Assembly: GCA_023411115.1 (NCBI GenBank)
Contig: JAEYPF010000003.1
Coordinates: forward strand, 46,995-110,994
Length of the DNA stretch: 64,000 nt
Source: Methanobacteriota archaeon
Lineage (GTDB): Archaea > Methanobacteriota > Methanobacteria > Methanobacteriales > Methanobacteriaceae
Direction of reading: 5' to 3'
Below are positions 34,758 through 45,374 of the stretch, one piece after another. The notes beneath the pieces were generated by a model. The model worked only from the letters and a program-made list of their open reading frames with translations. It did no database searches and had not been told where the DNA came from. The first letter of the stretch is position 1. The number at the start of each line of letters is the position of its first letter. The translations under genes were made by a program, and so were the position numbers.

Positions 34758-35162
34758 CTATCTTATAAGGAAAATATATTGTGTGGCTGATGGAAATACA
34801 CTTCTAAGTTTTTTTATCTGGGGTCTATATATAAAAATTTCATTTTTACAATCGGATTCAATTTCTAATATTTTACAAGTTATCATTGTCTCTAACTGAC
34901 CTTTAATCCTTGCACCAGATGTCATAGATTCGATTTCAATATAAATTGGAAGTTTTAATCTTTTATAATCTCTTTCCTCAATTATACTGGCAATTTTTTG
35001 AAGCTCGGCATTTTTAAACCTATGCCTTGTACCATCTGCCCCCATTACATGGGGTTTTTCTTCTTCTAAAAGCTCAGATAATGTTTTCCGGCGCCTTGGG
35101 ATGTGCCTGTTTAAACTTATTACCTGTTTTTTTAGTAAATTATCAGAATCTAATCTTTTCAT
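34758..35162 (-). CDS. UPF0216 family protein
   Basis: A 134-residue archaeal conserved protein with the UPF0216 (DUF61) motif set: RHIPRRRKTLSELLEEEKPHV, DGTRHRFKNAELQKIA and LKLPIYIEIESMTSGARIKG. Its function is unknown; all members are archaeal. It lies 88 bases downstream of the ATP synthase operon's last gene, as I recall for MTH949 in Methanothermobacter. Confidence 0.88.
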   Translation of the reverse strand: MKRLDSDNLLKKQVISLNRHIPRRRKTLSELLEEEKPHVMGADGTRHRFKNAELQKIASIIEERDYKRLKLPIYIEIESMTSGARIKGQLETMITCKILEIESDCKNEIFIYRPQIKKLRSVFPSATQYIFLIR

Positions 35163-35250
35163 TTAATAGGTATATTGATCTTATGTGATATAATATTTTA
35201 AGAAAAAATGTATAGTATAAAATTATCTAAAAAATAAAGAAAAATAGGAG

Positions 35251-35637
35251 TTATTTAATTATCTCTATAGGGAGGAGAATTAAAACTCCAAGCAAATCAT
35301 CTTTTTTTATGCTGCCATCTAGATTTGCAAGAAATGAGGCATAATCAGCGGTCTTAGCCATGCTGACTGGAAGATGAACTTCTTCACCAATTGCTATTGC
35401 ATGACCTAATTTATTGGCTGCATATGCAGACATAAAGGTTATGTGATTTTCAGGGATCTTGATTTTTTTGATCTTTATTGATTTGGCTTCATTAGCTTTA
35501 ACATCGGTATCTTCATCGGCTACTATAGCTCTCATTTTTCCGATGATAGTCCCCACTTTAAAATCACCTAATGCATGGGCTTCATATTCTTCAGTCTCTT
35601 TTCTGACTGTTTCCAGTCTTGTTATTATTCTAACCAT
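35251..35637 (-). CDS. DUF22 family protein at the end of the ATP synthase operon
   Basis: A 128-residue beta-rich protein with the DUF22 signature: IPENHITFMSAYAANKLGHAIAIGEEVHLPVSM and a C-terminal GSIKKDDLLGVLILLPIEI. Function unknown. It begins 2 bases after atpD, so it is the last gene of the ATP synthase transcript. The same order occurs, to my recollection, in Methanothermobacter, suggesting a conserved but unexplored link with the ATPase. Confidence 0.82.
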   Translation of the reverse strand: MVRIITRLETVRKETEEYEAHALGDFKVGTIIGKMRAIVADEDTDVKANEAKSIKIKKIKIPENHITFMSAYAANKLGHAIAIGEEVHLPVSMAKTADYASFLANLDGSIKKDDLLGVLILLPIEIIK

Positions 35638-35639
35638 TT

Positions 35640-36278
35640 TTATGTCCCCATGGCCTTTTTAATCATCTTCAACCTTACGAAGTTTTCTCTTTCCATCTCT
35701 TCAAGCCGCATTTCGATGTATTTGACTGTATTTTCTAATCTTGGAATGATTATGTGCTCTAGCGCGTTTACCCTTCTTTTTGTTGATTCTATCTCTGCTG
35801 CAAGAAGTATTATTGTTTTTTCGATTTCTGCAAGTTCCAGTATTAAAATGGTTGCTTCTTCGAATTTCCTTGCTGCCTCATCAAGTTTAGCAGAGGTATC
35901 TACAAACCCGTAACCTCTCTGAACCATGTTCCTTTGTGCAGTTTCAGCTTCAAGTATAGGCACCACAACACCCATTACACTCCGTGAATCAATATCCACT
36001 TGGACAGACTCTTTAACAGACACAGCAGCTTTTTTAACGGCTAAGTCTCCCATAACAATTTGAGCAGTTGTGAGATCCTCAAATGCTTCTGCTAATTTCT
36101 TTTCAACTTCTTCTCTGGAACCTTTTACACGTTCCAGTATGTTGAAAAATTCCATTATAAGAGCATTTCTTTTCTCTTTAAGGAGACCATGCCCTTTAAC
36201 TGCGAGCTTTTCACGGTCCTTAAGTTTAAGAAGCTCCATCCGTGTTGGATTTACTCCTTCAATCATTTCTTGTGCCAT
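35640..36278 (-). CDS. atpD: A-type ATP synthase subunit D
   Basis: A 212-residue protein forming the central rotor shaft. Two long antiparallel helices are evident: N-terminal PTRMELLKLKDREKLAVKGHGLLKEKRNAL and C-terminal RRVNALEHIIIPRLENTVKYIEMRLEEMEREN, the most conserved stretch of subunit D. It lies 33 bases downstream of atpB with a GAGGGAT ribosome binding site. Confidence 0.97.
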   Translation of the reverse strand: MAQEMIEGVNPTRMELLKLKDREKLAVKGHGLLKEKRNALIMEFFNILERVKGSREEVEKKLAEAFEDLTTAQIVMGDLAVKKAAVSVKESVQVDIDSRSVMGVVVPILEAETAQRNMVQRGYGFVDTSAKLDEAARKFEEATILILELAEIEKTIILLAAEIESTKRRVNALEHIIIPRLENTVKYIEMRLEEMERENFVRLKMIKKAMGT

Positions 36279-36311
36279 TTTTTATCCCTCTAAAAGAATA
36301 AATAAAGGAGG

Positions 36312-37712
36312 TTATTGTTTGTGTGCAGGGTGATATTTTGGAATATGCTCTGCTTTAACCCTCTTAAGTTCGGCTTCAGGAAGTAGACTTAAAAGTTCCC
36401 AACCAATAGTAAGAGTTTCCTCTATGGTCCTGTCTTCATCTTTAGTTTCTGTTACGAACTGTTTCTCGAATTCATCTGCAAATGCGAGATACTTTCTGTC
36501 ACGTTCTGTAAGCGCTTCTTCACCAACAACAGCCATAAGGTCTCTTAAGTCACGACCTTCTGAATATGCGGAATATAGCTGGTCTGATACGCCACTGTGA
36601 TCTTCTCTTGTTCTTCCTTCACCTATTCCACCACTCATCAATCTTGAGAGGGATGGAAGTATATCTACTGGAGGGTATAACCCTTTCCTGTAAAGATCTC
36701 TGCTTAACACAATCTGCCCTTCTGTAATATAACCAGTCAGGTCTGGAATTGGGTGAGTAATATCGTCCTGTGGCATGACAAGAATAGGCATCTGGGTAAT
36801 TGAACCTTCTTTACCAACCATACGGCCTGCCCTTTCATAAATTGATGCAAGGTCAGTGTACATGTAACCAGGGTATCCACGTCTTCCTGGAACCTCTTCA
36901 CGTGCAGCTGAAATTTCCCTCAAAGCTTCACAGTAGTTGGTCATATCAGTTAAGATAACAAGAACGTGCATTCCGTGTTCAAAAGCAAAGTATTCTGCTG
37001 TTGTAAGTGCCATCCTTGGTGTAATGATCCTTTCAATTGCAGGGTCGTCTGCAAGGTTCATGAAAACTGTAACTCTTTCAAGAGCTCCTGTTCGTTCAAA
37101 ATCTCTCATAAAGAAGTTTGCTTCTTCGTGGGTAATTCCCATAGCAGCAAATACAACTGCAAATTCAGTTTCTTCCCCTATTACCTTTGCGTGTCTTGCA
37201 ATCTGTGCTGCAAGGTCGTTGTGAGGTAACCCTGATCCTGAAAATATAGGAAGTTTCTGTCCTCTAACAAGGGTGTTTGTTCCGTCTATGGTTGAAATAC
37301 CAGTTTGAATGAATTCTGCTGGGAATTCTCTTGCTGTTGGGTTCATTGGCGCCCCGTTAATATCTAATTCTTTATCTGGAATGATTTCTGGACCGCCGTC
37401 TATAGGTTTTCCTGTACCTCCGAAAACTCTTCCGAGCATGTCTGGGGAAACACCAAGGTGTGCTGTTTCACCTGTAAATCGGACTTTTGTTGTTGATGTG
37501 TTTAGATCGCTTGTACCTTCAAACACCTGTACAACCGCAAAACCTTCCCGTACTTCGAGAACTTGTCCCCTTCTGGCTTCTCCTGCAGGTGTAATTATAT
37601 CTACAATTTCCCCGTAAGCTACACCTTCAACACCTTCTACAATCATGAGAGGACCGGAAACTTCAGAAACGGTTGTATATTCCCGTGTTTTGATATTTAA
37701 ATCCATTTTCAT
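36312..37712 (-). CDS. atpB: A-type ATP synthase subunit B (non-catalytic)
   Basis: A 466-residue subunit of the A1 head. It shows the degenerate P-loop (IFSGSGLPHNDLAAQIA), DGTNTLVRGQKLPIF, and ITHPIPDLTGYITEGQIVLSR. It alternates with the catalytic subunit A in the hexamer. Its start overlaps the atpA stop by 4 bases, indicating coupled translation. Length is normal for the family. Confidence 0.98.
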   Translation of the reverse strand: MKMDLNIKTREYTTVSEVSGPLMIVEGVEGVAYGEIVDIITPAGEARRGQVLEVREGFAVVQVFEGTSDLNTSTTKVRFTGETAHLGVSPDMLGRVFGGTGKPIDGGPEIIPDKELDINGAPMNPTAREFPAEFIQTGISTIDGTNTLVRGQKLPIFSGSGLPHNDLAAQIARHAKVIGEETEFAVVFAAMGITHEEANFFMRDFERTGALERVTVFMNLADDPAIERIITPRMALTTAEYFAFEHGMHVLVILTDMTNYCEALREISAAREEVPGRRGYPGYMYTDLASIYERAGRMVGKEGSITQMPILVMPQDDITHPIPDLTGYITEGQIVLSRDLYRKGLYPPVDILPSLSRLMSGGIGEGRTREDHSGVSDQLYSAYSEGRDLRDLMAVVGEEALTERDRKYLAFADEFEKQFVTETKDEDRTIEETLTIGWELLSLLPEAELKRVKAEHIPKYHPAHKQ

Positions 37713-39460
37713 ACCTCACTAGTTTGTTTAATTATTTTATCCTGAATTGCTTTAACCTCATCTTCAAACTCGGCTTCAGGTATGTACTTCATCCTACCAA
37801 TATCTTCTTTTACACTGAGTGCAATGACTTCATCAGATGCTGCGCCTCTTTCAAGAGCAGCAGTAGCGTTTTCCTGGAACATTACTATGGTTTTAAGCAT
37901 TCCATATTGTTTGTTTGGAGAACAGTAAGTGTCTACCTCGTGGTATGCGTTCTGCTGCAGGAAGTCCTCTCTTATCATCCTTGTACTTTCAAGGGTAACT
38001 CTTTCCCTGTCAGGTAGTGCATCAGGACCTACAAGCTGAACGATTTCCTGAAGTTCTGACTCTTTCTGGAGTAAAACCATTGCTTTATCCCTTAATTCTC
38101 TCCAATCTTCACCTATGTTTGTGTTCCACCATCCGGAAATACTTTCCACATATAATGAGTAGCTCTGCAGCCAGTCAATTGAAGGGAAGTGACGTTTATC
38201 TGCAAGTGATGAATCAAGTGCCCAGAACACTTTGGATATACGTAAAGTGTTTTGAGTTACAGGCTCTGAAAGGTCACCACCAGGAGGTGAAACTGCACCA
38301 ACTACGGTTAGAGATGATGTTTTATCTTCTGTACCTACAGTAGTTACTCTTCCTGCTCTTTCGTAGAATTGAGCAAGTCTTGATGCAAGATACGCTGGGT
38401 AACCTTCTTCACCAGGCATCTCTTCTAGCCTTCCTGAAATTTCCCTCATAGCTTCTGCCCATCTTGATGTTGAATCAGCCATAAGAGCTACATCGTATCC
38501 CATGTCTCTGAAGTATTCTGCAATTGTAATTCCAGTGTATACTGAAGCTTCCCTTGCAGCTACAGGCATGTTTGATGTGTTTGCGATAAGGACTGTCCTA
38601 TCCATGAGAGGTTTTCCTGTTTTTGGATCTTCAAGTTCTGGGAACTCTTTTAGAACCTCTGTCATCTCGTTACCACGTTCTCCACATCCGATATAAACGA
38701 TGATATCTGCGTCAGCCCATTTTGCAAGCTGCTGCTGTGTAACGGTTTTACCGGATCCGAATGGACCAGGCATAGCCGCTGTACCACCTTTTGCAACTGT
38801 GAAGAATGTGTCCTGTGCTCTTTGACCTGTTACAAGGGGTATATCTGGGTCAAGCTTTGCTTTGTAAGGTCGTCCTACCCTTACAGGCCATTTTTGTTTC
38901 ATCTGAACTTTTTCTACACCAGCAGATGTTTCTACTTCAGCTACATCTTCTACTATTGTGTACTCTCCTTCAGCAGCGATACTTTTTAAGGTACCTTCTA
39001 CTTTTGGAGGAATCATAATTTTGTGAACTATGGAAGAAGTTTCTTGAACTTCACCAATTATGTCTCCACCTTTTACTTCTATTCCTGCACTTAGTTTTGG
39101 AATAAATTTCCATTTTTTATCATTAGCTAATGCTGGAACTTCTACACCTCTTTCGATGTAATCTCCAGTTAAGGCTTTAATGTTTTCAAGTGGCCTCTGA
39201 ATTCCATCATAAATAGATGTGAGAATTCCCGGACCTAATTCTACTGAAAGTGGTCCGCCTGTACTTTCAATTTTTTCTCCTGGTTGAATACCAGCAGTTT
39301 CTTCGTAAACCTGAATGGTTGCTGTGTCGCCTTCGAGTTCGATTATCTCACCGATAAGTCCTTCTTCACCGACTCTAACCATTTCGTACATCTGGGTTCC
39401 CTTCATGCCGTCTCCGACAATAACGGGACCTGCTATTTTAATTATCCTTCCTGTAATCAT
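37709..39460 (-). CDS. atpA: A-type ATP synthase catalytic subunit A
   Basis: A 583-residue catalytic subunit. The Walker A loop GPFGSGKTVTQ near residue 232 carries the A-type-specific Phe. The 'non-homologous' insertion (~110-200) found only in A/V-type catalytic subunits is present, as are GCGERGNEMTEVL and ALMADSTSRWAEAMREISGRL. It synthesises or hydrolyses ATP with subunit B. No intein interrupts the P-loop. It overlaps atpF and atpB by 4 bases each. Confidence 0.98.
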   Translation of the reverse strand: MITGRIIKIAGPVIVGDGMKGTQMYEMVRVGEEGLIGEIIELEGDTATIQVYEETAGIQPGEKIESTGGPLSVELGPGILTSIYDGIQRPLENIKALTGDYIERGVEVPALANDKKWKFIPKLSAGIEVKGGDIIGEVQETSSIVHKIMIPPKVEGTLKSIAAEGEYTIVEDVAEVETSAGVEKVQMKQKWPVRVGRPYKAKLDPDIPLVTGQRAQDTFFTVAKGGTAAMPGPFGSGKTVTQQQLAKWADADIIVYIGCGERGNEMTEVLKEFPELEDPKTGKPLMDRTVLIANTSNMPVAAREASVYTGITIAEYFRDMGYDVALMADSTSRWAEAMREISGRLEEMPGEEGYPAYLASRLAQFYERAGRVTTVGTEDKTSSLTVVGAVSPPGGDLSEPVTQNTLRISKVFWALDSSLADKRHFPSIDWLQSYSLYVESISGWWNTNIGEDWRELRDKAMVLLQKESELQEIVQLVGPDALPDRERVTLESTRMIREDFLQQNAYHEVDTYCSPNKQYGMLKTIVMFQENATAALERGAASDEVIALSVKEDIGRMKYIPEAEFEDEVKAIQDKIIKQTSEV

Positions 39461-39777
39461 TTTACCATCTCAACCCCAATTACTTTTCTGATAAGTTCCC
39501 TCATAGGATCAGTAGCCCTTTCCGATGGCCCTGTTTTATCGGGTATTTCAATTATCATAGGTAGTGCGCTTGCTTTTGTGAGTTTGTCAATTGTTTCTCT
39601 TAACTCATCTCCAATTTTTTCAGTTGTTATTATTATTGAGAAATCCTGTTTGAAAATTTCTTCAAGTGTAGTTTCTGCTTCGTTCATATCTTCCACAGGA
39701 TATCCCTTTTTTATGCCTCCGAGTTTAAAGCCTGTAACTGTGTCTGGATCTGCAATCACTGCTATACTGGATTTCAT
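39457..39777 (-). CDS. atpF: A-type ATP synthase subunit F
   Basis: A 106-residue Rossmann-like subunit of the central stalk. It has IAVIADPDTVTGFKLGGIKKGYPV, IIITTEKIGDELRE, and ALPMIIEIPDKTGPS, all characteristic of subunit F. It overlaps both neighbours by 4 bases, showing tight coupling in the operon. Confidence 0.96.
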   Translation of the reverse strand: MKSSIAVIADPDTVTGFKLGGIKKGYPVEDMNEAETTLEEIFKQDFSIIITTEKIGDELRETIDKLTKASALPMIIEIPDKTGPSERATDPMRELIRKVIGVEMVK

Positions 39778-40928
39778 ACTAGCATCTCCTTAATTTTTGA
39801 GTTAGGGAATCCTATTTCTCTTTTTGCGCGAGTTATGACTTTTAAGTTTCTTACTTCCTTCTCTTTTTTGTTTAAGAAACCAATCATTGGCCCTATTCCA
39901 AATGGTATTTTAAGGGATATATCTTTGGCTGTTTGCCTGATCTGTTCGTCTAAAGCTGCTTCAAATGGTGCTACAGAGCCTGTTTTTGTATATTCTGGCA
40001 GAACTTCTGCAATTTGGGAATAATCTGTCCCTTCGAGGCTATTTATAACACTATTTACATCTTCAGCATCCATTAGATCTTTTAATTTCCATTCTCTAAG
40101 TTGATAACCATTTGTAACAATATAAGGTTGTAAGTCATCGTATGTTAGACCTTCAGCTTTTGCCCTTAAGATAATACTTAAGCTGGTTATATCAACCTGT
40201 GTACCTATAAATGAGTGCAAAACTCGTCCACTTTCACCTTCAGGACTTGCTGCTGCAACTAATAAGTTTTCAAGGAAGTATTTATCAAGAGCAGCTTCTA
40301 AAGGTAAAATCATGCCTGTTTTTTCATATGATGGCAGAGCATCATCAAGAACACGTGCATATTCTGTTCCTTCAAGGCCGTTGATAATTTCAGTGACATT
40401 TTTTGTATCTATGAGTTTATCAAGTGAATCTTTTAGCTCTCCAAATGGAACTATGAGAGTTTCGGTTTCTTCTCTGGATAAACCGGCTTCCTTTGCTGCA
40501 ATTATACTTTTAATGTTTCTAACATCCCATCTTTGGAGCAAAACTTTGAATACTGGTCTGGTACTGCCTGGAGCCATTCCAGCTAGCATGTCATATGTTT
40601 CTGCTAGTTGTGCGTCAAGAGCTTTTTCCAGCGGGTATTGATCTATGTATTTTGCATATTCAGGAAGTCCTCTAAGATAATTTGTTACTTCATCTATGTC
40701 ATCTGCTTCGACTATCTCTGATAATTGTTTATCGTCAAGTATTCTTCCTCTTCGTGCTCTTACTCGTGCATTAGGGTAAGCATATGGAAAATAATCTAAC
40801 ACTGGTCTTAGAACGGCTATTACTGCTATAGCTCCAATAATAGCTCCTGCTATTATTACAATCCCTAAAAAGGTTTCAATAGAAGGAAAACCCAGTGATG
40901 TTACTATTGATGTAATGCTATCCGCCAT
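39774..40928 (-). CDS. atpC: A-type ATP synthase subunit C
   Basis: A 384-residue funnel-shaped subunit linking the central shaft to the membrane rotor. The three similar helical repeats are visible through recurring motifs (VTNYLRGLPEYAKYI, IINGLEGTEYARVLDDALPSY, VINSLEGTDYSQIAEVLPEY) and the typical RAKREIGFPNSKIKEML end. An N-terminal hydrophobic helix (~17-40) is also present, as in other methanobacterial homologs. Confidence 0.96.
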   Translation of the reverse strand: MADSITSIVTSLGFPSIETFLGIVIIAGAIIGAIAVIAVLRPVLDYFPYAYPNARVRARRGRILDDKQLSEIVEADDIDEVTNYLRGLPEYAKYIDQYPLEKALDAQLAETYDMLAGMAPGSTRPVFKVLLQRWDVRNIKSIIAAKEAGLSREETETLIVPFGELKDSLDKLIDTKNVTEIINGLEGTEYARVLDDALPSYEKTGMILPLEAALDKYFLENLLVAAASPEGESGRVLHSFIGTQVDITSLSIILRAKAEGLTYDDLQPYIVTNGYQLREWKLKDLMDAEDVNSVINSLEGTDYSQIAEVLPEYTKTGSVAPFEAALDEQIRQTAKDISLKIPFGIGPMIGFLNKKEKEVRNLKVITRAKREIGFPNSKIKEMLV

Positions 40929-40939
40929 GCTGTTTCCCC

Positions 40940-41563
40940 CTATTTAAATAATACCTTTGCAACCTCTGATCGTAGAACTTTTTTGTATCTAAGCATTCTA
41001 GCTTCGATTGTGTTGTTTACTTCAACTTCTCCATTTTTGGTCTTTACGATTGCTCCTCCAATGGTGGTTATGTTTTCTCCAATCTCTAAGGTTGTTTTAG
41101 TGCCAATCTTATTTTCTATATCTTTTTCAATTGCTGAAATTGCACCCTTGATTTTGGCAACATCATCTTCTTTTAATGATAATACTAACTCTCCTCCACC
41201 AATTTCAATAGAAGCTTCTTCTATGATTTTTTTGAGGGATTCTTTGTATTCATCACTATCTGTGGATGCAATTTTCTTTAATTCTTCTTCGGCACGTTCA
41301 AATGCACTTTCTATTACTTCTTCTCTTGCCTCAAGCTCTGCTCTTCTGGAGTTCATCTTAGCTTCAGATATGAGCTGCTGATACTTCATTGCAGACTGTT
41401 TTCTGGCATTTTCCAGGATCTTTTCTTTTTCTAGAGCTGCTTCTTTTTGTCCTTCTTCAAGGATAAGAGTTGCTTCTCTTTCAGCTTCCTGAACTATAAC
41501 ATTAGCCTTGCTTTGAGCTTCAGAAATTATGCTTGAGACAATTTTATCTGCCCCGGAGCTCAT
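40940..41563 (-). CDS. atpE: A-type ATP synthase subunit E
   Basis: A 207-residue peripheral-stalk subunit. The N-terminal ~100 residues are a charged coiled coil (AEREATLILEEGQKEAALEKEKI), followed by a small globular C-terminal domain (GELVLSLKEDD; TTIGGAIVKTKNGEVEVNNTIEARM). It pairs with subunit H to form the stator stalk. Confidence 0.96.
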   Translation of the reverse strand: MSSGADKIVSSIISEAQSKANVIVQEAEREATLILEEGQKEAALEKEKILENARKQSAMKYQQLISEAKMNSRRAELEAREEVIESAFERAEEELKKIASTDSDEYKESLKKIIEEASIEIGGGELVLSLKEDDVAKIKGAISAIEKDIENKIGTKTTLEIGENITTIGGAIVKTKNGEVEVNNTIEARMLRYKKVLRSEVAKVLFK

Positions 41564-41579
41564 TTAATTATTCCTCCGA

Positions 41580-42071
41580 TTATCCAATTATCTTACTGAA
41601 TACGATTAACAGTATAGCAATCAAGAAACCGTAAATAGCCTGTGTTTCTGATAGAGCTGAGAATATGATACCTCTAGCAAACATATCTGGATCTTCTACT
41701 ACTGCACCTACAGCACCTGCAGATGTAATACCTTGACCCATACCAGAACCGAGACCTGCAAAACCGACTGCAGCTCCTGCACCTATGGCTGCTAACCCTT
41801 GCATAACTGTAATTCCTTGTCCTCCCTGAAGAAGCCCAGAAAATACAAGTAACAGTATAGCAATCAAGAAACCGTAAATAGCCTGTGTTTCTGATAGAGC
41901 TGAGAATATGATACCTCTAGCAAACATTTCACTGTCTTCTGCAACAGCACCTACAGCACCGGCTGCTGCTATACCCTGTCCTATACCTGATCCTAATCCT
42001 GCAAAACCTACGGCTACACCTGCACCTATTGCAGCTAAAGCTGTACCCATAGCTAGTCCTTCATAAAACAT
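41580..42071 (-). CDS. atpK: A-type ATP synthase subunit K (c ring), duplicated hairpin
   Basis: A 163-residue proteolipid made of two fused hairpins (about residues 10-80 and 90-161). Each hairpin retains its ion-binding carboxylate, Glu61 and Glu142, in the motif SETQAIYG, plus Gln32/Gln113 in GQG. Gln, Glu-Thr and Tyr match the known Na+-binding signature, so Na+ is a likely coupling ion (inference from motif). Two 78-base segments (41607-41684 and 41850-41927) are identical, showing recent homogenisation of the two hairpins. Confidence 0.97.
   Translation of the reverse strand: MFYEGLAMGTALAAIGAGVAVGFAGLGSGIGQGIAAAGAVGAVAEDSEMFARGIIFSALSETQAIYGFLIAILLLVFSGLLQGGQGITVMQGLAAIGAGAAVGFAGLGSGMGQGITSAGAVGAVVEDPDMFARGIIFSALSETQAIYGFLIAILLIVFSKIIG
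41607..41927. repeat. Identical 78-base direct repeats inside atpK
   Basis: Positions 41607-41684 and 41850-41927 are identical, encoding the same second helix of each hairpin (ARGIIFSALSETQAIYG…). Synonymous sites also match, which points to gene conversion or a recent duplication rather than protein-level selection alone. Confidence 0.85.
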
Positions 42072-42072
42072 G

Positions 42073-44109
<2,037 letters not shown>

Positions 44110-44141
44110 ATTATCACTTTTTTTAACTAACGAGAACTGGC

Positions 44142-44456
44142 CTATAATATATTTTTAACTATTATATCTACAGCTTCATCAACTTTACCTGTAGCTTGAG
44201 TCTTAGTTTTATTTGTATTCTCGTCAGCTTCTTTTGATATCTGGAGAGTTTCTTTTTTAGCTTCATCTTCCGCTTTAAAGATTATATCACCAGTTTCTTC
44301 ATGAGCTTCATCTTTTGCACTTTTAATAAGTGCAGCTGATTTTTCCCTCGCTTCTTCTTTCATTCTAGAGGAATCTTGCTTTGCATCCTCTATTAATTTA
44401 TCGGCATCATTTTCTGCCTTCTTTATCGTTGTAATAGCTTCAGATATCGACATCAT
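44142..44456 (-). CDS. atpH: A-type ATP synthase subunit H
   Basis: A 104-residue, almost fully helical, Lys/Glu/Ala-rich coiled-coil protein (EAITTIKKAENDADKLIEDA…) ending in VDEAVDIIVKNIL. It pairs with subunit E in the peripheral stalk. It is the first gene of the operon, with GGTGATT before the ATG. Confidence 0.93.
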   Translation of the reverse strand: MMSISEAITTIKKAENDADKLIEDAKQDSSRMKEEAREKSAALIKSAKDEAHEETGDIIFKAEDEAKKETLQISKEADENTNKTKTQATGKVDEAVDIIVKNIL

Positions 44457-44490
44457 TTTGAATCACCATGATAAACAAAACTCTATTTTC

Positions 44491-44509
44491 GGTTATATTT
44501 ATCTTTTAC
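44491..44509 (-). promoter_or_regulatory. Promoter of the ATP synthase operon
   Basis: On the minus strand, AAAAGATAAATATAACC combines an A-rich BRE with an archaeal TATA box about 35-50 bases before the atpH start. The position fits a transcript starting near 44465-44470 and covering atpHIKECFABD and the DUF22 gene. Confidence 0.55.
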
Positions 44510-44546
44510 TATTTAATTTTCCAAGAAAATCCTATAAGTGATTATG

Positions 44547-45368
44547 TCACTTATTGCCATCAGTTATTATCCGCTGCTCATCAATTCCGTCATAATAAAT
44601 CTCTTCCATGTCGAATAATTTCCTGAAAGGAGCTTCACGAGTTTTTTCCTCATGTACATGGGCAATAATGGCCGGAAGGCGTCCAATCATAAATATTCCA
44701 GTCCCTATGCTCCAATCAAAACCCATATCTGATAGTATTCCTGCATTTGCCCCGTCAATATTCATTCGTATTCCTTTTTCCTCAAGTAAAATACTTTGAA
44801 TTGTTAGTGCAAGCTCAGTATGTATTCCTGAACATTCATACTCTTTAGCAAGTTCTATAAGTTTAGGTGCCCTTGGGTCTTCATCATGGTATCTGTGCCC
44901 AAAGCCAGGTATTTTATTTCCACTTTCCAAAAATTCATTAATCATTTTCATGGCAGTTGCTTCAATATCTCCATCTGATCGCTTAACACCTTCTTGAAGA
45001 GTCTTCATAGCATTTTCTATGGCTCCGGCGTGATGTTTTCCAAAGGCCAAAAGCCCGCCTGAAACGCAGGCATGCATTGGGGATCCTGTGGATGCCATAA
45101 GTCTTGCAGCTTGTGTACTTGGAGGGGTTACTCCGTGATCGCAAAAAGAAGTTAGAACTGCCTCAAGCATTTTTGCTTCGTTTTTAGATGGTATTTCTCC
45201 TTTTATGAGTAAATAAACCATTTCAGAAAAGGATATATTTCCTATAAGATCTTCCTGTGTGTATCCTCTTGTTGTAAGCCTGTTTGGTTCAACTCTAGTT
45301 ATGCCTGTTTTCCATTTAGGATTACTCAGTTTAAGCATGTTTTCAATTGTTTCTCTTCCAAGTGCCAT
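44547..45368 (-). CDS. Citryl-CoA lyase / citrate synthase-like protein
   Basis: A 273-residue protein, short for citrate synthase, consisting of the catalytic core. Recognisable are GYTQEDLIGNISFSEMVYLL, SPMHACVSGGLLAFGKHH, the catalytic His region KIPGFGHRYHDEDPRA and the MNIDGANAGILSDMGF Asp region. Proteins of this short type act as citryl-CoA lyases or as atypical synthases. It starts just 6 bases after the fumarase-like gene, so they share a transcript. I recall a citrate synthase-like gene at the same place in Methanothermobacter. Confidence 0.82.
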   Translation of the reverse strand: MALGRETIENMLKLSNPKWKTGITRVEPNRLTTRGYTQEDLIGNISFSEMVYLLIKGEIPSKNEAKMLEAVLTSFCDHGVTPPSTQAARLMASTGSPMHACVSGGLLAFGKHHAGAIENAMKTLQEGVKRSDGDIEATAMKMINEFLESGNKIPGFGHRYHDEDPRAPKLIELAKEYECSGIHTELALTIQSILLEEKGIRMNIDGANAGILSDMGFDWSIGTGIFMIGRLPAIIAHVHEEKTREAPFRKLFDMEEIYYDGIDEQRIITDGNK

Positions 45369-45374
45369 GATCTA

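Noticed and set aside
36937..38343. Several plus-strand frames of 87-108 codons within the atpA/atpB region
   Set aside because: They are antisense to highly conserved ATP synthase genes and have no ribosome binding sites.
37709..39460. Intein in atpA
   Set aside because: The Walker A region is uninterrupted and the protein length (583) is that of an intein-free subunit.
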